The position numbers were made by a program, and so were the translations under genes. Below are positions 57,966 through 64,000 of a DNA stretch of 64,000 nt, piece by piece. Origin of the DNA: Arachis hypogaea (Eukaryota > Streptophyta > Magnoliopsida > Fabales > Fabaceae); assembly GCF_003086295.3 (NCBI RefSeq), contig NC_092053.1:117820445-117884444 (forward strand), written 5' to 3'. Under the pieces are notes generated by a model, which was given only the letters and a program-made list of their open reading frames with translations, ran no database searches and was not told where the DNA came from. Each line of letters opens with the position of its first letter. Position 1 is the stretch's first letter.

Positions 57966-59471
57966 GGTGTTTGCTACGGTACGATAATAAATTCATACAT
58001 ACTGATACGTTTAAAATATGGATAAGTAGTAACAAGTCACGTGGAATTTATTTTTCACATTAGTATTTAATTTTTTTTTAAATATATATTATATCACCAT
58101 TTTTACTAATACATCCTTTTAATTAAATAAAAATAAAAATATATTTTTTATTTAATTTTATAAAAAATCTTAAATATCCTTACTTTATTTGATTAGACAA
58201 AAATATCCTTTTAAATTAATCAAATTTTAGAATTTAATTAATCCTAATTTTATAGTTTCAATTAATTTAAACAACAAAACAAAAACATATAAAAAAAACA
58301 AAAATCAATCGTTCTTCATTTTCTCCAATTCCCCTCATCATTCGTGCCCCCTCTGAAACAAAGCAAAACATATAAAAAAAATAAAAAATCAATCGTTCTT
58401 CATCTTTTCTAATTCCCCTAATCATTTGTCCCCCCTCCTCCCTCTAAAGAAAGGCAGTAAAAGTCCCAAATTAAAACGGCAAAATTCTAGCCCTAAATTC
58501 ACCTACCTCCATGTTCATAATGAGTTCGATAGACTACTTTACTATTGTATTTGTCAATCATGCAATGGTCTACTACTCTGGGATAGTACTCCAATACAAT
58601 GGCCTCTACGATGCGGAATCTAAGAGGCTTCTCCGAAGATGCAGTTATTTTTATATAAGCAATCCATCAACAGGTCATTGTATTCGTATAGACCAATTTG
58701 GCTATGAATTTCATCCAAATTTTTTTAATCCAGTTCTTGTCTTTGAACCTTGGACATCTCCTCACTATAAAGTTATCTTTTTCGCTAAAGTCGTAGAACT
58801 CGCAACCAATAAGATGAAGATGAATGTTTATTTATCAGACACAGGTTCTTAGAGCAAAGTTGATGTTCTTACTTTTTCAGATGATATTCGGTACTTCCAA
58901 GAGGAAGAAGCGGAAGTGCTGAGCCTGGGACACCGGCGGCAAAGAATTTAGGGTTAGGGTTTTGCCGTTTTGGTTTGAAATTTTCACTGTTTTGCTTCAG
59001 AGAGGGGCACGAATGATTAGGGAAATTGGAGAAGATGAAGAACGATTGATTTTTTGTTTTTTTGATATGTTTTGCTTTGCTTTAGAGAGGGACACGAATG
59101 ATTAGGGGAATTGAAAAAGATGAAGAACGATTGATTTTTTGTTTTTTTTATATGTTTTTGTTTTGTTGTTTAAATTAATAGAAACTATAAAATTAGGATT
59201 AATTGAATTCTAAAATTTGATTAATTTAAAAGGGTATTTTTGTTTAATCAAATAAAATAAAAATGTTTAAGACTTTTTATAAAATTAAATAAAAAAAAAT
59301 TTATTTTTATTTAATTAAAGAGGTGTATTAGTAAAAATGGTGATATAATATATATTTAAAAAAAAAATAAATACTGATGTGAAAAATAAATTTCACGTAA
59401 CTTGTTACTACTTGTCCATATTTTAAACGTATCGGTACGTATAAATTTATCATCGTACCGTATCAAACACC
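57966..59471. mobile_element. Mutator-like element with a captured gene fragment (Pack-MULE)
   Basis: It is 1506 bp with the perfect 9 bp duplication TTTATTTAT (57957-57965 and 59472-59480). The termini GGTGTTTGCTACGGTACGAT and, inverted, GGTGTTTGATACGGTACGAT start inverted arms of about 470 bp (57966-58437 and about 59003-59471). Each arm has an internal duplication that ends in AATCAATCGTTCTTCAT. There is no transposase. The centre is a piece of a plant gene. Confidence 0.92.
58480..58940 (+). pseudogene. Captured F-box-associated gene fragment
   Basis: CQSCNGLLLWDS (about 58549-58584) and, in a shifted frame, FYISNPSTGHCIRIDQFGYE, LVFEPWTSPHYKVIFF and MNVYLSDTGS are typical of the F-box-associated (kelch-like) domain of plant F-box proteins: the CNGLL turn, the NPST turn, SPHYKV and SDTGS. 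In such proteins this region binds the substrate of an SCF ubiquitin ligase. Here it lacks the F-box and has a frameshift near 58580, a TAG right after DTGS where Trp is usual, and no end. It is therefore a non-functional fragment. Confidence 0.75.
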
Positions 59472-59480
59472 TTTATTTAT

Positions 59481-60700
59481 TACTGATATGGACTATTTTA
59501 ATTCATTAAAATTTATAAAGATCAACATATAATTCAATGTATACTAAAATGAATATGAATATGAAGATCATTTTCCTCTACTCAAGCGGTTAGCCCAACT
59601 AGTATTGTAAGGTATTGTTTAAGCTTTTTCTATTGGTTTGGCAGTTACTAAATTTCTTCATTACAGGTCATTCAAGTTCCCAACATTTAATGTATATTCT
59701 ATTCAGCATTAAAATATGTACTTTTTTGTTGTGTATCTCACTGAAGCTTGGGATGCTGTGGCCTGGCATCCATTACTATGTTATCACTTATCAGTGTTCC
59801 TCCCTCTCTATTTGTTTACCTCCCATGTCACAACGAAGTGGTCCATCATCCTTAGGCTTAATTTTAATTTTATTTTAAAAGAATGTTATACACATAATTT
59901 TATATTATCAATTTTTATATTAAAATAATTAATAAGGAATAAAAAATTGTATTTAATACAATAAAAAATATTTATCCTTGATAATATACTAAAAAGTGAT
60001 GTAAGTATAATTTCTTTTTATTTTTTATATTAATGTGGAAAAAAATTCTTAACGGGATCATACTTAAAATTTAGAACCATGCATATTTATGCATTGACGG
60101 ATTAATGTTTGTAGAAATGTAAAGTATCTTTTGTTATAGGATTTTTTTTAAGATGTTCTATATACACCAATTTTTGTATCGATTATATATGTTAATCTAA
60201 ATTTTTATTTAAGCAAAAAAATTATAAAATCTAAAACCAAAAGCTGACATTTTATAAAGATCAAATACTTGTATAAAACTATTTTTTTCCCTTTTATTGC
60301 AACGAATTAAAACATGTATATTCCATTGGGCTTGTGAATTGTGATTGAGCAAAAATGCATCCTCCTTTAACTATTTTTTTTATGATTCTATTCTTGTGCT
60401 GGAAGATCAAACCAACGGAAAATTTTCTTAAATAAATTTTAAAAAAATCAAAATTTTCCTTAACAAATAAACACAATACAAAATATCAAATCAATTTTTT
60501 CTGTGGGATCGGAGGAGGGAAGATCGGGTACGCCAAAATTTGGTAGATCCAATTATTCTTTTCAAAATTTATTTGTGATATTAGTTCTTAATACATATTT
60601 ATATTAGAGATTTTTTAATAAATAAATAAATAAATTTTAAAAATATAGACATGCTTATGAGATTTTATATTTTTTTCTGTTACATATCTTGTTCTTAGAG
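59481..60700. other. AT-rich intergenic DNA
   Basis: I see no supportable gene. Open frames at 59615-59928 have no recognisable domain. Confidence 0.5.
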
Positions 60701-61400
60701 AGAACTAACGAATGCAAAGTATTACGTATCCAACCGTGAGCTACTATCTCATTCACACTGAAGATGAGATATGCTAAAAAAGAACTCGTCTATACAGAGA
60801 ACGAAATACTTGTTTAAAGAAGTCGTTATCTGTGCACACGTGATACGCACGGGACGAGTTTTTAACTATATAAGGAGCTCATTTATGTCATTCTAACACC
60901 AATCTCATTTCAATTCTCTTCCCGTATTTTTTGAAAATATCAGTAGTGAGTATCTTGTTGTGAGTGTTTATGTAAATAGTTATATTAGAGATAATGATGA
61001 AGGAATTGTGTTTAATTCTTCTTACTGGTGTTATTTTGAACCCTTCAGGTGAATACTCTTAAGGCTCTGAAAAATCTGATATTGATGAAGATGGGGTTCA
61101 AGGTCAAAGAGAGGTTGGGAGAATTAGGTATAGATTCCTCGTTGCGTTGGCAAACCGAGGCTTAGTTCAAGCGTTTTTGAATTGTAAGCGATAAACACGT
61201 GCGTGTGATGTTCGAGGTTCATGGGAGATCAGGGTATTGTCAAATAAAAACCCATGAGATGCACTGTATGTTCAAACCTAGTCTCTCCTGAGATATGGTA
61301 TCAGGAGATCAGAAGGTATCATCGTGTGGCTATTCTGCCTAGGATAAATCACACTCAGCAACAAACATATATGACTGAACTTTAGCTTTTTAACAAAACA
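60701..61400 (+). pseudogene. Possible remnant of a Mutator-type transposase gene 5' end
   Basis: A TATATAAG box (60867-60874) is followed by readable stretches IRDNDEGIVFNSSYWCYFEP (about 60982-61041) and KALKNLILMKMGF, then DKHVRVMFEVHGRSG (about 61192-61236). These recall the N-terminal part of plant MULE transposases, where a short hydrophilic start is followed by a VLK-type helix and a DDEHV-MF-HGR motif. Stops interrupt every frame. The identification is tentative. Confidence 0.3.
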
Positions 61401-62156
61401 AACATTAACAAAAAATCTAACTAATTCAAGTACGTCACAACAAAATTATTAATTAAGATAAACCTAACTGACATAATAGAATCCACAATAACAAAATCCA
61501 AAAAAAAATTATTATACTAACTACTTACTAGACTACTTGTAACAGATATAATTTATACATTATACTATATTTATTATTATTTAACCTAAACTAAGGAAAT
61601 GAATGTAACAAAAATAAAATTGAAATATTAAATTAATTTAGTGATCAGCCTCACAATCAAGCACTCTCATAATTTAGGTGGGCGTATTTAATCGATTGAT
61701 GTCCACAGAATGTACTTGTGTCATTATAAATCACCGAAAAACAAATAAGAAAGAAAAGAGAAGAGAGAACTTTTGAGGAAAAAAAACTCTAAAGTGGTGA
61801 AAATGAAAGAAGAATTCGTTTGCATACGATATAGAAAATTGTAATACGTTCAAATTGTAATACACTATGAACGTATCTCGTCCTCAATGGAAACAAGATA
61901 CGTTCAAATTGTAATACGTATCTTACGTCTGCGATTTTGATGTGTGGTTATTGTATTCTTACTTATCTCGTTTACACAACTGACAAGATAGGCATATAGT
62001 AAAATTGTCCTCTTTGAGGATGAAATATGTAAGAAAAAAATTATAATTTTTTCTATGTTTGTCCATATCTGTAATTTACACATTTATTTAAAAAAAATTA
62101 TATCAGTTTTCAATGGTAAAAATTAGTATGTTTAACAAATTATATTTAATAAAATG
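61401..62156. other. AT-rich DNA with short inverted repeats
   Basis: ATACGTTCAAATTGTAATAC occurs at about 61846 and 61900, with the inverse GAACGTATC between them (61869). I see no gene. It could be the other end of the element suspected at 60701-61400. Confidence 0.4.
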
Positions 62157-64000
62157 TGTAACACCCTATCACACTGAGCTTTATGCTTAAGTCGTAAAAT
62201 TGAGGTGGTGTGGTATTACGACCTCTAAAATAAAATGTATACCTATAATGGCAGAAAGATTATAATATACTAGGAGCCTTGAAGGATAGAGGAAATAAAA
62301 TCACGAAAATAAAAACGCAACGCTCAAGAGATGAGTTAACTTGCGTGTTAAGAAAACCATAACTATCAAACATAAGATAACAAAAGTAGGAGTAGAGTGC
62401 CAAAGATACAAAATAACAAGTTCCTAACTTAGCCTGCGAAGCCAAGGCTGGTCGAAGAATATTTACACATATATACATACCTATCCAAAATCCCAAACAT
62501 ACATAAACAAAATCCTGTCTCTCCATAAACCTTTAAGAGGATCAAAATAACCAGTAACCACTTCGCCTCAGGGGTCCAGACGCCTAACGAGATGCCTCTC
62601 AACCTGCATCTGAAAAATAACAACATAGTATGGAATGAGAACCGGATATTCTCAGTATAGTAAAAGTGTCACACACATAATATATAAGGTCCTGGGAATG
62701 CCAGAGGCAATCCTAGAACGCCGACACTCAGATTATAGAGCTTAAAGTATTAAACAGAAGTCATAAATGGTGGTTTTCTAAGAGTATCTAAGTCTAACTT
62801 AACTTAACCTTAAATCTAAGTCACATACTACCATTCCTCCATACCTCCATCCCCATCAGTATTTCACAGACAATTAAACAGATAAAAGCAAGCACAAGAA
62901 GGTTACAAATACAGCAGGTAACAGTTATACATTTAGCATGGCAAATACACTTAGGCACACCAAGTTAATGCACAAGCAAGTAATTCAAGTAATATGCAGA
63001 TGATGCATGCCTGTCCTATAGCTGATGAGGCTCATCTGTCGGTTATCCAGCCAACCCAACAAGTCTGAAAATCTTAGACTGTCCCTCGACGTGCATCCCC
63101 AAGAGTCTATGCATAACTTTTTCTCAAATAATATATTTCTCAATGGGGGTTAACATTCCCGAGAATTTATAGTGTCCGGTCACCCTTACGTCGTAGGGTC
63201 AACAGAGTATCGAGTTTTCAACCTGGTACACATGGTGGAAAGCCACGGTACTTTATCCAGAGAATCTCGTATCTCAGATCATTTAATCATTCAAGCCAAG
63301 TTTCATACATGATCACCTGTAGCATTTCATAGTCATTTTATCACTTTTCAGCTTTACTTCAACTCCAAGTTAACTCCATTTCCTAACTTCATCCGAATAT
63401 CAGGTTTATTACCATTACTAATGACAAAAAGAATGAGAATAGAGGTTTAGAAGTTTGAAATACAGTTTAAAACATTGAAAATCATGTTTGCTGGAATCAG
63501 GGCCACGCGTACACGTGGCTCACGCGTACGCGTGGGCGAAAATTTCATGTCACACGTACGCGTGGGTCACGCGTACACGTGGACATGCTTACTACACCTT
63601 ACGCATGCGCATGGCATCAGTCGCATACGCGTCGCCAAAATCCCATGCCACGCGTACGCGTGGACGTACGTTCTTGAAAAAAGGGATTAACCAGAAAGTT
63701 GTATGCCCTTAGAGTGCCTAGCTGCAGAAATTCACAGATTTCACAATAAAACTTCTAACGGGCATAACTCAATCGTTTTAAGTCATTTTTCTTCCGTTCT
63801 TTGAACGACATAAACTTTACGAATTCAATTTTCATTTAAAACGGGTTGGAATCAATTTGGGATTCCGAAAGCCAAATTATAGCCCGCCGAAATTCAGCCC
63901 GAAAACCAATTTTTTGCAACCTTTTAAAACCGCATACTCATTCAAATTTTTCATTCCTTCCAATATCAAATCTGCCAATACCAATACAATTGCCAGCAAC
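62157..64000 (-). mobile_element. Chromovirus-like long LTR, copy D (inverted, runs off the window)
   Basis: The plus strand starts TGTAACACCCTATCACACTG, the inverse of the end of copy C (48589). The conserved block GAGCTCG..CCACC-type region (63050-63250) and the CpG palindromes (63500-63665) follow in inverted order. No target duplication can be tested and no gene is seen. Confidence 0.8.
63500..63665 (-). repeat. Paired ACGCGT palindromes in chromovirus-like LTR D
   Basis: Units such as CACGCGTACACGTG and CACGCGTACGCGTG lie 17 bp apart, in several pairs. Confidence 0.85.

Noticed and set aside
59615..59928. Two overlapping frames of 70-87 codons that might be a small gene
   Set aside because: They use different frames of the same DNA, have no domain or splice pattern, and lie in AT-rich intergenic DNA.

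Overview
The window is plant nuclear DNA, almost certainly a legume and most likely Arachis (peanut or a wild relative). The host assignment is an inference. It rests on spliced plant genes, Athila, Tat, copia, hAT and Mutator transposons, and the GGCGTTNAACGCC palindromes that I associate with Arachis retroelements. There is no rRNA, tRNA, CRISPR or prokaryotic feature.

Positions 1-51392 are one tower of nested transposons. The oldest layer I can see is a Ty1-copia element on the + strand, with pieces at 28192-28525, 31785-32412, 48590-50009 and 50510-51392. Its 5' end is missing and probably lies left of the window. Non-autonomous Tat-type elements abut its left end at about 28190. They form the series internal region A (11074-17890), LTR (17891-19335), internal region B (19336-23495), LTR (23496-28190). 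Into the Tat DNA went an Athila element (copy 1, 1-11073), a 4.5 kb non-coding chromovirus-like LTR (12571-17104), a hAT element (23988-25458) and a solo Athila-type LTR (26372-28053). Into the copia pol gene went a chromovirus-like LTR (28526-31784, inverted), a second one (32413-48589) and a 500 bp solo LTR (50010-50509). The second chromovirus-like LTR was itself hit by a complete inverted Athila element (copy 2, 33031-45274) and a hAT-type MITE (47155-47683). Most junctions are proven by target-site duplications I could read directly: GGAAG, GAGAA, GTAATTAA, CTATC, GGTGT, ATCATATG, CTACT, and AAGAA with one changed base.

Positions 51393-62156 are the gene-bearing part. One clear host gene, on the minus strand at 51872-56637 with seven exons, encodes an 871-residue LRR receptor-like pseudokinase. 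Upstream of it lie an AT-rich fold-back, a 1.5 kb Mutator-like element with 0.47 kb inverted arms, a 9 bp TSD and a captured F-box-associated gene fragment (a Pack-MULE), and a degenerate stretch that may be a Mutator transposase remnant. From 62157 to the end is another inverted chromovirus-like LTR that runs off the window.

The most interesting signal is periodic palindromic DNA inside the retroelements. Athila elements carry GGCGTTNAACGCC palindromes at a 31 bp period in the LTR, inside gag and after pol. The gag array keeps the period although 31 is not a multiple of 3. A different architecture, paired ACGCGT-type palindromes 17 bp apart, is shared by the unrelated Tat and chromovirus-like elements. 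Both Athila and Tat also repeat the block that adjoins their 3' LTR at a second, internal place next to an ORF.
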